From: Yamagishiella unicocca
Lineage: Eukaryota; Chlorophyta; Chlorophyceae; Chlamydomonadales; Volvocaceae
DNA length: 64,000 nt
Assembly (NCBI GenBank): GCA_003116995.1
Contig: BDSL01000116.1
Span: forward strand, 186,001-250,000
Direction of reading: 5' to 3'
Both the position numbers and the translations under genes were made by a program. The notes under the pieces were generated by a model that was given only the letters and a program-made list of their open reading frames with translations, was not told the origin of the DNA and did no database searches. Numbering within the stretch: the first letter of the stretch is position 1; every line of letters begins with the position of its first letter. Below, one piece after another: positions 22,901 through 32,200 of the stretch.

Positions 22901-24194
22901 ACGCCAACGCAAGCGTACCAACATGCTGCCCCTCTGACCCTCCGCTCACCTCTTGATCTCCTGCACCTTGCCCCAGCCGATGCTCAGCGGTCCGATCTCG
23001 ATGGCCACTCCCTGCACCCGCGGGTCCACCGCCGCCTTGCGCAGCGCGCCGCAGAGCGCCGGGATGGACACCCCCGAGTCGAAGAAGGTGCGCTCCTGGT
23101 CGCTCACCTCGCCCTCCAACTACGGGTGTTGGGGTAATTGTGCAAGGGTAGAAGGCGGCAGGAGGGGTGGCATAATGGCCGGGTTGCATGGGAACGCGGG
23201 CGGGGAGAGAGAGCTCGGAGAAGGGACGCAAGGCAAGAGACCGAGCGACCTCGAAGACCGCACGGGCAGTGCCGCTGCTGCAGTTGCCACAGTCCAAAGC
23301 GCATCCGCATCTTCCGCATGGAAGAAGCTCCAGGCCACCTCAGGAACGGAAGACACCGTGCGTGCCAGCTGCTTCTTGACGGGCGGGAAACACACAAACA
23401 CACGAAAACACGCCGGCTCTCCCCCTCCCCTCCCCTACGTTCGTTTTTGCAACCTCCCGTACCGTGAACGTCAGCACCGAGTCCTTCTTGAAGCGCCGCC
23501 ACGGCAGCGCGAACGCCAGCTTGAAGCTCGTCCAGAACTGCGCCTTGCCGTCGGGGGCGGAGTACGGCAGCTCCTCGCCCTCCAGGACCTCAAGCGGGAA
23601 AGCAGCGGCGCCGCGGGTGGCGATGGTGGCGGCGGCGGCGGGCTGCGGCACGGGGCGCGGCGTCACGGTTCGTGTAGAAGGCGCGAGCAGGGTTCAGAAA
23701 ACATGGATCCCCCGCGCGCCAGTGTTCCGAGGGCGGGGGTACAGGTGCAGCTCAGGGGCCGTTGTTACCAGGCAGGCCGGGGGGTCCCCGGAGGTGAAGG
23801 CGCGGAGTTGGAAGCAAGCAGTGAGGTGGTGCTCCAGGTGGGGCAAGGTGCCCTACCGGGTCGTCGCGCCGCACCGCACTCAGCCCGCCCCGCCCAAATG
23901 CGTCGCCCCAACAGGCACAGCGGCAATGCACGGTAGGTAGCCCCCACCTCACCCAATGCGCAACAGGCTGTTCTACCCACGTCGTGTACCCGGGTCTGTA
24001 TGCCATCCCGTCCCAACTAACCTCGCCAGCAGAGCCGTTGCCGTTGCCGTTCGCTGCCGTTGCGTCGCTGGAGGCGGCGGCGGTGGCGGTGCTGGTGGCG
24101 GAGCCCTCGGGCTGCTGTTCCGCGCGGCAGAGCAGGGGGGGACGGCGGGCGGCGCGTACAGCTCGGCGGGCAGGGGCGCGCGGGTGCTGGCACC
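13901..24194 (-). CDS. SPPA: SppA / protease IV, serine endopeptidase family S49, plastid-type
   Basis: Recognised exons, in coding order: 24194-24022, 23642-23463, 23119-22950, 22315-22167, 21543-21404, 21179-21120, 20698-20578, 19663-19487, 19166-19103, 18312-18142, 17482-17393, 16822-16750, 16221-16081, 15325-15190, 14274-13901. All phases agree, giving about 739 residues without the first exon. Landmarks match plant and bacterial SppA: QFWTSFKLAFALPWRRFKK, GVAIEIGPLSIGWGKVQEIK, YFRASGKYVVAYMK and EIYAPPTAYITLKGF. VKRIGVYKSAGDQL holds the general-base Lys. VVLRVDSPGGDALSSDLMWR and VVASMADVAASGGYYMAM follow, the second with the nucleophilic Ser (ASGGYY). TGSIGVVTGKFNL comes next. Both catalytic residues are present. 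SppA cleaves membrane-bound peptides; plant homologues are thylakoid-associated. An Arg/Ala-rich RAVRAARRPPLLCRAE resembles a transit peptide. The start codon lies in an upstream exon I could not fix; a candidate ATG is at 24454. Confidence 0.92.
14328..14350 (+). repeat. Family C copy near the last SppA acceptor
   Basis: GGGGCATAAAGACCGGTTGC followed by ACGACAT, antisense to SppA and about 55 nt before the 3' splice site at 14275. Confidence 0.65.
14573..14980. repeat. 32-bp minisatellite, about 12 copies, in the last SppA intron
   Basis: Head-to-tail units contain CATCGGCACACGTACGGCAC followed by ACAACATCCAAG. The copies differ by single substitutions (GCAAG/CCAAG, CGG/CTG), and the last two or three are degenerate. 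It is open in several frames, but it lies wholly inside an intron bounded by good splice sites. It is not a CRISPR array, because there are no spacers. Confidence 0.9.
15632..15745 (+). repeat. Family A copy with a tandem tail
   Basis: It begins TTTCGAGGAAGACCCGTGGA. The GAGATGCATGCTGGAGAA part is repeated three times in a row (15680-15740). It is antisense to SppA and lies in the intron between 16081 and 15325, roughly midway. Confidence 0.85.
16230..16270 (+). repeat. Family B copy beside a 3' splice site
   Basis: GGGGGGTACAATAAAAGAAC, then CGGTAACGCGACAGGGGG. It is antisense to SppA and begins about 8 nt from the acceptor at 16222. Confidence 0.8.
16885..16935 (+). repeat. Family B copy near a 3' splice site
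   Basis: GGGTTACAATTAAAGGACCG, then GTAACTCGACTGGGGAAATG. It is antisense to SppA and about 60 nt from the acceptor at 16823. Confidence 0.8.
17180..17300 (-). repeat. Family D and partial family A copies after a SppA donor
   Basis: On the plus strand, GATTCGCGGATTCTCTTATC (family D) is followed by a shortened CATCCACGGGTCTTCCTCGA (family A end). Both have their G-rich end facing the donor at 17392, so both are sense to SppA. Confidence 0.7.
17695..17895 (-). repeat. Longest minus-orientation family A copy plus a family B copy
   Basis: In the minus direction it runs from a family B GTAAC...GAACCGGTAACGC end into a full-length family A element: CATCCACGGG complement, GCATGCTGGAGAACTGGG, AAAGCCGAAGGTCG, then a distal part shared with 35850-35950 (GGCGGCTAAGCTA, GAAGCGAGGACCCC). 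The two long copies define an element of about 175-180 bp. Confidence 0.8.
18468..18545 (+). repeat. Family A copy upstream of the SppA catalytic-Ser exon
   Basis: TTTCGAGGAAGACCCGTGGA to CATGCTGGAGAACTGGGTTG. It is antisense to SppA and about 155 nt from the acceptor at 18313. Confidence 0.85.
18560..18757. repeat. GGTGCT-type microsatellite in a SppA intron
   Basis: About 200 bp of 9- and 6-bp units (GGTGCTGGTGGTGCTGGC). It stays open in all frames and would read as Gly/Ala or Pro/Ala repeats, but it sits inside the intron between exons 19103 and 18312. Confidence 0.85.
19395..19440 (-). repeat. Family B copy after a SppA donor
   Basis: On the plus strand: ACATTTCCCAGTCGAGTTAC, then CGGTTATCTTATGTA and a C-run. 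It is sense to SppA and about 45 nt past the donor at 19486. Confidence 0.75.
19698..19800 (+). repeat. Family A copy beside a 3' splice site
   Basis: TTCGAGGAGGACCCGTGGAT to CATGCTGGAGAACTGGGTTG and GAAAGCCGAAGGTCGTA. It is antisense to SppA and about 35 nt from the acceptor at 19664. An inverted family D end (AAGAGGATCCGCGAATCCAC) follows at 19815. Confidence 0.85.
20317..20391. repeat. 25-bp tandem repeat, 3 copies
   Basis: Copies start at 20317, 20342 and 20367; each contains CCGAAGACTGATCGCCGGCT. It lies in a SppA intron. CCGAAGACT also occurs in family B/C tails (16568, 51608), so the unit is probably a piece of those elements amplified in place. Confidence 0.85.
21340..21392 (-). repeat. 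Family A copy beside a SppA donor
   Basis: On the plus strand: GAACGGTTTTTTCTCGCATC, then CACGGGTCTTCCTCGAAACC. It is sense to SppA and starts about 12 nt past the donor at 21403. Confidence 0.85.
21590..21960. repeat. G-rich tandem repeats in a SppA intron
   Basis: Two blocks: GAGGGCGCAGGGGGG units at 21595-21690, and a roughly 30-bp unit containing GGGGGTATGAGAGCAAACCC at 21865-21957 (three copies). Confidence 0.75.
22380..22490 (+). repeat. Family C copies before a SppA acceptor
   Basis: TGGCGCATGGGCTTCGGACA, GCGCGCATGCTGGCGCACTG and GGTGGCATAAGGACCGGTTA with ACGCGACATGG. They are antisense to SppA, in the intron whose 3' splice site is at 22316. Confidence 0.7.
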
Positions 24195-25422
24195 CTATAT
24201 CCGCAAAGGAGGCGTGACATCGGGACAAAGGCGGGCGGGGGAGCTGATAAGAGGATCCGCGGGCGGAGGGGAACAGCAGGTCAGCAGTGTCGTACAGTTA
24301 AGGCAGGGGACATGCATTGTCGGTTAGGGGTAAGGCGCGCGCGGGTGGGTTGCGGTAAGGAGTAGCACAGGCGGGCTGCAGGAGGAGAGGGGTACAGGCG
24401 CTAGGGACTAGCGAAGAAGCTGGAGGAAGGCGCTGCGGTGGATGTGGAAAGCATCGCACCGCAGGGGTTCCTTTGGGGGTGGGGGTGGAAAGTGTAGAGG
24501 GACTGGGGGCAAGATGCTGCTGATCATCAGCAAGCGTAGAATCTAGGCTGGCAGCCTGTACGACGGCCAACCAACCTACAAGCCGCTGTCCTGTGAAAGC
24601 TAAGACCCTTGCCGACAACCCAGATCGAAAGAGCCAGATCTACCAGAAGGCTGCTCTGTCCTAAGCGCAAGTGTGCGGCATACCCGTGGCGGAGGAGCCT
24701 CACGCCACACACGCTCAACGCACACCACATACATTGGCCAGCGCTGCACACACGCTTTGAATTACCAGAAATATGAATCGCAGAGCATGGAACCATCATG
24801 CCCGATGTCACGGCGGAACCACGACTAACGAGCGCGGCCTGGCGCTGCGGCACGATATTTAGCGACATCTGTCGACGGGCGTCGACCTTACAAGCTGCTC
24901 AGGTCCTGTTGTAGGTAACAGCTAACACAAAGGAGAGATCTACAGGACTGATCGGGAGCTAATCGCGAAACTGCTGAAGTTGCAAGTTCGCGCGCGACAG
25001 GGTCGGTATTGTGATGCTTCGTAGGTTGTACGTATTTGACTGTGATCAAGGCACAGAACGTTATATAGTGTATGGGACTCTCCCTCCAAGCATTACATCA
25101 ACATCAGGCTGAGCTCGTACGTGGGACTTGCGTGTGAATGGCCCTCGCGTTGCTCGTCCATACAATGGCACGGCAAAGCTAACATTGCAGTTGCTTCTTG
25201 AAACTTAAATGATACCAACACGCATTTATTTCGCTTTGTATAATTCAAGTCCTAGGCATAATGCTCATGCGTAGCCTCGCCCCGCGAGCCCGTCCCGCGC
25301 TGCAAGTAGCTCTGTAGGTCATGTAGTGATGTCCATTGACCCATGTCATATTGGATTAAGGAAAATGATCGGATGCATGCAGGCGTGGCGTTCGGGCCGC
25401 CCGTCCTATTCATGTATCGGCA
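24195..25422. other. Divergent upstream region of SppA and rhodanese
   Basis: It holds the unresolved first SppA exon and the promoters of both divergent genes. A possible SppA start at 24454 (minus) reads MLSTSTAAPSSSFFA, transit-peptide-like. Joining it through a weak A|GTCCCT donor to the exon at 24194 keeps frame. A TATATA-like stretch lies at 25061-25068. From about 24480 to 25420 GC falls and I see no ORF. Confidence 0.4.
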
Positions 25423-27192
25423 ATGAGTCAATCCAAGGACGCCATGCCCAAGGAGGCTGAGCAGCTGATCAAGGACGAGGGCTACAAGTACTTGGACGTG
25501 CGGTGGGTCAGATGGGGGTCGGTGGGCGGAGCAACGAGCTAGGCGGCGTACTGATGCCGCTGGGTAACGACACACAAACACATCAAGTACACCTCACGTG
25601 CTGACCCATGCGGCATATTGACTCAGTGGGCATGCCTTTTAAACACGCGAAGCCCGATACCCTGCTCGAAACAAACCCAAGCCCGCAGCCGGAAGCAGCG
25701 TGGAGCCGTAATTCCTGTGGCACCGTAGCCGTACGCCGTATGCCTCCGCTCCTGGCCAAGCCCTTCCCTACTTCCATCTGACCCGGACACGATCCGTCGC
25801 CATGGGATATTTCCTCCCGCTCCCGTCACCGCCCCCTTGTGCTCCACAGCACCGTCGAGGAGTACTCCGCGGGTCATGCGCCGGCTGCGGTCAACGTCCC
25901 GGTGGTGTTCCTGGGCGGAGGCGGCATGTCACCCAACCCCGCCTTCCTGTCGGAGGTGCAGCGCGTGTTTCCCAGCAAGGCGGAGTCGCTGGTGGTGGTG
26001 AGTGGGCGAACGAGTGAGGTCGCGACTGGCTGGGCCACGTAGGGCGTGTAGGGAGAATCGCCGCGTCAGGAGTTGGGACTATCCGGCTGTGTTGTTTATG
26101 ATGAACGTTGCATACGGTGGTCCAGCAGGGGCCGCATGCAAATGGGCTGAATGTGGCCGGGTCATGTCGGTAATGTGTTGCCGTGGGCGGCAGCAACCGT
26201 GGGCGGCAGCACTTCACGAGGCCGGAGAGAATCGTACCCTCAGTACCTTCGTGAGGGACGCCTTCCACTTACGGCACCCAACAGCAACCCCTTGTGTGCG
26301 AGGCGTCTTACCCTCCTCCATGCCCGGGTGGCCGCCATGACTAACATAGTTGTTGGCGACGGAAAGGGGGACAGGGGCCCGCGCTGGCACCAGCTCTCGC
26401 CCGCCGCAAGGCGCCGCTTGGGTTCCCCGCCCCACACCGTACAGCGCGGCGTGCAGGGAGACCGGGAGGGGAGTGACCCTGTGACCCTGCGACATGCCCG
26501 TGTTGCGCTGCCTCCCTGGCCGCGTGTTGGTGTTGCCCCTGCGTCTACAATCGTGACGTTACACTATCAGGGGGGGGGACCAACCGCCCGCACGGCCACA
26601 GGCACGGGTGTGCATCCTCAGTAAGAACATTGGAGGGGTCGATAGGAAAGGCAAATCGAGAAGATTCTGCTTTCTGTCGAGCCGTACGAAACAGTCCAAC
26701 CCCACGCGCGCGATGGGGTGGGGTGCAGGGCGCAAGGTGCGTCGGGAGGAAGGCTCCTCGGTGCCGTGGTCCACCCTCCGTCCACCCCTCGCAAGGCCAT
26801 TACTCCCGCTGCTGCGCCCGTCTGTAATCCACCAACAAGTTCTCCCTTGCCGACGCCTGGGTGCTGCCACCAGGGGTGCAAGTCTGGGCGGCGGTCTCTG
26901 ATGGCCATCGACATCCTGTCCCAGGTAACGCCTAACCACACTGCACTCCGCTACCGGCGGCCGCAGCGGCTCCCGGTCCCGGGCCTAGTAGCACAGTAGT
27001 GTCGACGAACGCATGCAGCGGCGTTCATGCCAGCACCAAGCGCCCTTTTGCCGTGTTTGATTCTTTTCTCACGTTACTCCAGGGGCGCCGTCGTACCGTC
27101 GTGTTCTGCCGCAGGCGGGTTACGGTGACCTGGTCAACGTAACGGGGGGCTTCGACCTGTGGGTCGCACAGGGTTGCCCCACGGAGAAGTGA
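25423..27192 (+). CDS. Single-domain rhodanese (sulfurtransferase-like), 118 aa
   Basis: Exons: 25423-25502, 25850-25997, 26874-26924, 27115-27192; phases 2, 0, 0; all introns GT...AG. The protein starts MSQSKDAMPKEAEQLIKDEG and continues YKYLDVRTVEEYSAGHAPAA. NVPVVFLGGGGMSPNPAFL follows. The active-site loop GCKSGRRS carries the catalytic Cys at residue 78. AGYGDLVNVTGGFDLWVAQG and CPTEK finish the protein. The order DVR, GH..GA.NVP, CXSGXRS, G...V..L.GG matches the plant STR16/STR17-type rhodanese fold, and the length is normal for it. Such proteins transfer sulfane sulfur via a Cys persulfide; the physiological acceptor is unknown. No transit peptide is visible at this start, so it may be cytosolic. 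It is divergent from SppA. Confidence 0.92.
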
Positions 27193-27498
27193 AGTGGCTG
27201 GGCGGCGCCGTCCGTTGGCGATTATAAAGCAACACAGCGCATGACTGGCGTTAAGTCGTGGCTGAAGGGGCGCGGATTGGCTGAAGGGCTGCGTCGGGGG
27301 CACCAGCAGAACACCGGGTTCCTGACGCGCTTGCTGAGGGGATCGAACAGGGGTATTACGCACAAGGCCGCATGCCAGCTGCGGCCCAGATGTAGATACT
27401 GTATACCTATCGCGCACGGTCGTGTGCGCGTCTTGGTCCTGCATGTATGCCGGGTAACAGGTGAGTAGTAACTGTTGCAGTGGGCCCCATGTTGTTGT

Positions 27499-27503
27499 TG
27501 TAA
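27499..27503 (+). terminator. Candidate TGTAA poly(A) signal of the rhodanese gene
   Basis: TGTAA about 307 nt past the stop codon, following a GTTGTTGTTG run. Position and motif fit green-algal 3' ends; use is inferred. Confidence 0.5.
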
Positions 27504-27954
27504 CGGTTACAGTGGGTTCCAGACCAAGAGGTAGAACCATGTTGTTGGTGTGCTGGGCAATGCGATCTACGTCGTCATGCTTCGTGAGCCTATGTAGGCG
27601 TGCCGATGCGCGCTAGGAGGTGTATTCCACTCGCAGTGGCAAGGGTTCGTGTTGCACGGCTGGCATGCTCGGATGCTAGTTGTAAGAGCGCCTTGGACGG
27701 ACGACAGCAGCGGATTGCATTGAGGTCGGAAAAATGCTGGCATTTCGGCCAACCGGCGCGAACATGGTCTTGGCCCCCACTTGCGCATCGGAATGACAGC
27801 TAGGAAAAGGAGATCCATGGAGGTCATTGCACATTCTACAACCTTACTGAGTTCCAATCTCCTAACGGGCATATGAGTATGTAGTTTTACCTCTTAACGT
27901 GTATTTCCAATTCCCTAACGGGTGTACAAATATCGTGCTGAAGCTACGACAGTC

Positions 27955-28290
27955 AAGGCATGCTCCGTTCATGCGCTCCGCAAGGGAGCCATTTGGTCGA
28001 CGTCCAACCGCAGACCACGTCCTGATGCGTGGGCCATCGACCGCATCCACGGGTCGCTGCCCACGTCTGCTCCCTGGCTCTCCCGCTTGACACCGGCTGG
28101 TCTTTGACCGTTGCGAGGAACCGAAGACGCAGGAAGGTGCAACTTACAGGAATTTTGATGTCCTCGAAATCGTTGACCTTCTGATGACACTATCGCGTAC
28201 GATTTATACGTTCTCCGCCAATAAAAGGTCATGCTCATGGTACAAATCCAACGTGGTCAGAAGCGAGTACCAAAGGCATTAGCCGTGCGT
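27955..28290 (+). repeat. Diverged duplicated segment, copy 1
   Basis: It shares ordered blocks with 28715-29070: GAGCCATTTGGTC against GAGCTATTTGGTC, GGGCCATCGAC in both, TCTGCTCCCTGGC in both, then CAAAGGCATTAGCCGTGC against TGAAGGCATAGACCGTGC. It is non-coding and of unknown function. Confidence 0.6.
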
Positions 28291-28508
28291 TAAGTGGCGG
28301 TTCCGTTGCAGTCATGTGGAGTTTGCAAGTACAACCCGTCTAGGGGGTGGGCCATTGGGGGGCGGGGGTGGGGGGCTCTGCCAGCTTCTGGGGCGCCATT
28401 CGTTGCTCGTTCTACATGCCTCCAATGAGGACAGCTCATTTTGCTGGTTGGTTCCTATCCCACGTTTCTATCGGTGTCGTAACGTCATACTCCTACAGGT
28501 CGCCTCAG

Positions 28509-28590
28509 GCTGCCAATGATGACCCACTGAAGCCAACGGGAAGTTTGGACCTTTTGGCCGCACAGGGTTGCCTCATGCATGGAAGAGTAA
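28509..28590 (+). pseudogene. Relic of the rhodanese terminal exon
   Basis: After an acceptor-like CCTCAG the sequence aligns without gaps to the true last rhodanese exon (27115-27192). The best block is GCACAGGGTTGC, identical in both, flanked by GACCT.T.G and C.CA.G. It reads AANDDPLKPTGSLDLLAAQG, against AGYGDLVNVTGGFDLWVAQG in the gene. The stop codon is lost and the rest of the gene is not recognisable nearby, so it is probably a decayed partial tandem duplicate. Confidence 0.5.
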
Positions 28591-28714
28591 CGTATACCTC
28601 TCACGGGCTTGTTGTGCATGTGGGTCGACATGGGCTCCTACGGGCACCTACGGGCTCCTAATGACCTCTAAGAGAATGTAGAGCCCTCATGGCGTATCCT
28701 CTAAACCTAGTTGA

Positions 28715-29070
28715 GTTTCGGAATAAGTTCGGAGGTCCGTGCTGTGAGGGAGCTATTTGGTCAACGTCCGGCGGCAGATCAGGGCAGTCCCCTCATGACC
28801 CATGGGCCATCGACGGCTCTCTGGCCCTGTCTGCTCCCTGGCCCTCTCGCTTGCTCCAACTATGTCTCGTTATTGCTTTCATACCCAGGAGGTTCATCAT
28901 GCCTAAAATAAACGATTTTGGTGTTCTAAACCTCGTCCTGAAATTGTCGTATACTACACATGCCATGCGGTAAATTATCCGCCAGTGAATGGTCAGGACC
29001 ACGTACAGTGCCTGCATGGCCCAAAACGAGTATTGAAGGCATAGACCGTGCATGTCTTACCGGACGGGGC
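28715..29070 (+). repeat. Diverged duplicated segment, copy 2
   Basis: Partner of 27955-28290, in the same orientation and with the same block order. It ends about 165 nt before the CEP164 start codon, so part of it may act as promoter or 5' UTR. Confidence 0.6.
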
Positions 29071-29234
29071 ATCGGGGAACGATTTAAGCATTGAGAATCA
29101 TATTTGGTCAAAGTTTGACCCCACGCCACGAAGAAAAGAGCTAACTGACTATGCTGCCAATACATCATTGCTAGACATAATGGCTGTGTTCATACCGATG
29201 TAGCCTTGGCCAAACCTACTTCCGACCAGACGAA

Positions 29235-32200
29235 ATGGCGAACGGAGGGGAATTAATGCCCGATGGCCAAGTCGTGCTCGAGGAGGAAATAGATGAAAAC
29301 TATGAGCCAACCGAGCAAGGTTAGCATGCTTGCGGCGACTGCTTCGCGTGCGAAGTCGATGTCGCAGGTCCGATGCAAACGAACATGGACGTGTCTTCCT
29401 GGTGTCTGCAGAAATTTTGGAGTATGCACAGTGGCTGGGCATCGACACAGAAACCGAGAAGGTGGGATTTGGATGAAGTATCTTGCAGTCGGAGTTAGTG
29501 CGTCGCCTATCCCTGACCGACCGCACCGGCGAACTCTGGGCATAAGGTCTCCAGCGTCTAAATCGAAATATATCTATTTTACAGGAATTGTTCTGGATTG
29601 CTCGCGAGGGTTTGAAGTCGCCCTTGCCCGATGGCTGGAAGCCATGTAAAACTCCAACAGGGGACATTTACTACTTCAATTTCAACTCAGGAGAAAGTAT
29701 ATGGGACCATCCCTGCGATGAACATTATCGGTACGTGTTACATACAGCTCCTCCTGCCGCAGCATACCCACCGTCCGGCCGTCCAAGCACGAAGCATAGC
29801 GGCAGGAAGGTGTCCCAAGCCTGTTCGTGGCTTCACTCCACCCCTTGTTCAAGGGTCACGCTGCATTCTGGCACACCACATTTACCCGCCACACGTCCGT
29901 CATGCACACCACGTTGACCACCCCCCTGCAGAAAAGTCTACCAGGATGAGAAGGCAAAGCTCGCGGTTACAAAATCCAGGCAGTCTCTTGGATCAATAGA
30001 GCAGCGTAGCAGCGGCAGTGCTGTCCTCAAGCGCACGGGCGCTGAGACCAAGGTGCCTAGCCCTCTGGGGCTGAGCAGTTCAAAGGCCTCGGTGAGCATG
30101 AGCTCTGGCAAGGCCCCGCTCGTGACCTGCACACGCTACGTGAAACACGAATCCCGGGCCGTTACTTGTCACGAATAGAGAAGGCACTTACACTTGGGGG
30201 GAAGGGGTGTGTGTTAGTACTCATGTCGTACAAATGCCATTTCGGATCACACGATCCCTGTCTGTTGTCGTACGCGGAGCGCACGCCAAGGCCAGGGGAG
30301 CCCTAACTTACACCACCCTGCAACGCCGCCAACAGGATTTCATCAAGGAGGCTCGGACTTACGAGCAACAGGTAAGCGAAGTGGGGCTGAGGGCGGCGTC
30401 TCGGGAGGTCACATGCGAGGGACACAGGGCCTTGCTCGTTGCGACCGTCGGCAGCCTGGGCCGCAGCTGGTTGTTAAAGGCAGCGCCCTTGGTGGCGGCG
30501 CCCGAGCAGGGTAACCTCGATGGCGGCAATTCGTCAAGCAGCAGCAGTAGCAGCGGCGACGAGGATGCCAAACCAGCTAAGAACGGCAGCGGCGGCATCG
30601 GCGGCGGCGGCAACGAGGTTGCGGCTCCGCGCGGCGGTTGGGGAGGAGGTGCGGCGCAGGACGCTGGCATGGGGAAGCCCAGCGCATCGCAACCGGAGCA
30701 GGAGCAGAAAAGCGTGAAGAAGGAGGATGACTTGGAGGAATCTTCGCTGAAGAGTTTTTCGTCCGCATCCAGCGTTAGGTGGGTGTTTGCGCGTGCGACA
30801 GGGCCACAGGCCACGCCGCCTGCAGGCGCCCGCTAGCGTCAGTGGTTCCAGATACTTGGCGTTGCGCCCTTGTCGCGCACACTGGTTTGATCGTCAGGCG
30901 GATAGGGACAGGTTGCCGGACGCCGGCGGAATCCCGTGCGCAGAAACCCATCGTGCCACCTGCTCCGGTGTTCGGTTCTTGCAAGTGCACCTCTCATCGT
31001 GCTCAAGCCGATGAGCCGGAATGGGCGGACTTTTAGGGCTGCGCTAAGGGTCCGACCTAAGGTGCCGTGTTAGGAGCCCGACATGCTGGGTCTTACGCGC
31101 GCCGCCATTTAGGCACCGGTTTCTGGTGGTACTGGGAGCACAGTCTGGGCGGGGTTAGGATGGTTCGGTCCACAATAGGATCCGGTGCAGCCTCCAAGTG
31201 GTTCCATCCGAACTCCGCACACACTCGTGTCTGGGGACTTACCTCTGCTGCGCCTCCGTGCAGCACGCTCACGGCCGCCATGACCGACCTGGACTTGCCC
31301 GACGAGGGCGGGCGCCACACCGCCAGCGGCAGCGCCGCGGCTGCTGCTTCCAGCGCGCAGCCGCAGGGCACGAAGCCGCTGGCACGTGTGTCTCAGAGCG
31401 ACGGCCCCGGTGCCACTGGTGGCCAGAGGAGCAGCGCCCCGGCTTCCCCAGAACTCCTTTCAGCAGGCGCCACACGTCCAGGAGGGCCGGACGCGAGCGC
31501 GTCAACAGCAGCAGCAGCTGGGGCTGGAGCCCAGGCGCAACCTGGGTCGCGATCGGGCCCAGGCGCGGTCGGTTTCGTGCCGCCGCCACACGTCATGGTT
31601 GGTGGAAACGCTGACAGCCGGGGTGCATCCGGCGGGGGTGCCGCCAGCGGCGTCCGCGACTCCTGGGACGCCGGCTCCAACGACGGGAACACGGCTGCTG
31701 CCCGCGGCGCCGGGAAGGCCACCACGGGCATCTCAGCGCTGCGGCGTAGCAAGAAGTATGACGACGAGTTTGCGGACTTTGACGAGTTCGTCGACGGGGA
31801 TGAGATTGAGGAGGGCGTTGAGGAAGAGGAGGGCATCAGTCACGGCGTGCGCAGCAAGAACGACCTGATGCCGTCGGCCTCAGCCAAGCTGATCTCGCCG
31901 ATGGGGGCCGCTACTGGCGGTGGCGGCATGGGCGGCAGCGGCGTGGGCAGCAGGGACGGTGCCGTCGACTCGCCTGTGGCGCTGACGCACCATCGGCGCT
32001 ATCCGTCCGACAATGACAATGAAGACCACCATCCCGCCACACAGCGCGAGCCCTCACTGGCAACGGCACGTACGCCTCCCGCCCAGCCGGTGCCGGTGCC
32101 ACAGCAACAGCAACAGGCGCCGCCGCAGTCGCCCCTGCCCCTGTCGGTGCCCCCACCTCTGTCGGTGCCCCTGCCACAGCAGACGCCCCTGCCGCAGCAG

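Larger units (their letters stand above)
27193..29234. other. Region between rhodanese and CEP164
   Basis: The rhodanese 3' UTR occupies the first 300 nt or so. Beyond it lie a relic of the rhodanese last exon (28509-28590) and two diverged copies of one segment (27955-28290 and 28715-29070). No intact gene is seen. The CEP164 promoter must be in the last few hundred bases; I see no clear TATA box. Confidence 0.5.

Noticed and set aside
24017..24220. Start of SppA at the ATG at 24220
   Set aside because: That frame is out of phase with the donor at 24021 that leads into the next SppA exon, and it hits a stop; the Arg/Ala-rich neighbouring frame is in phase.
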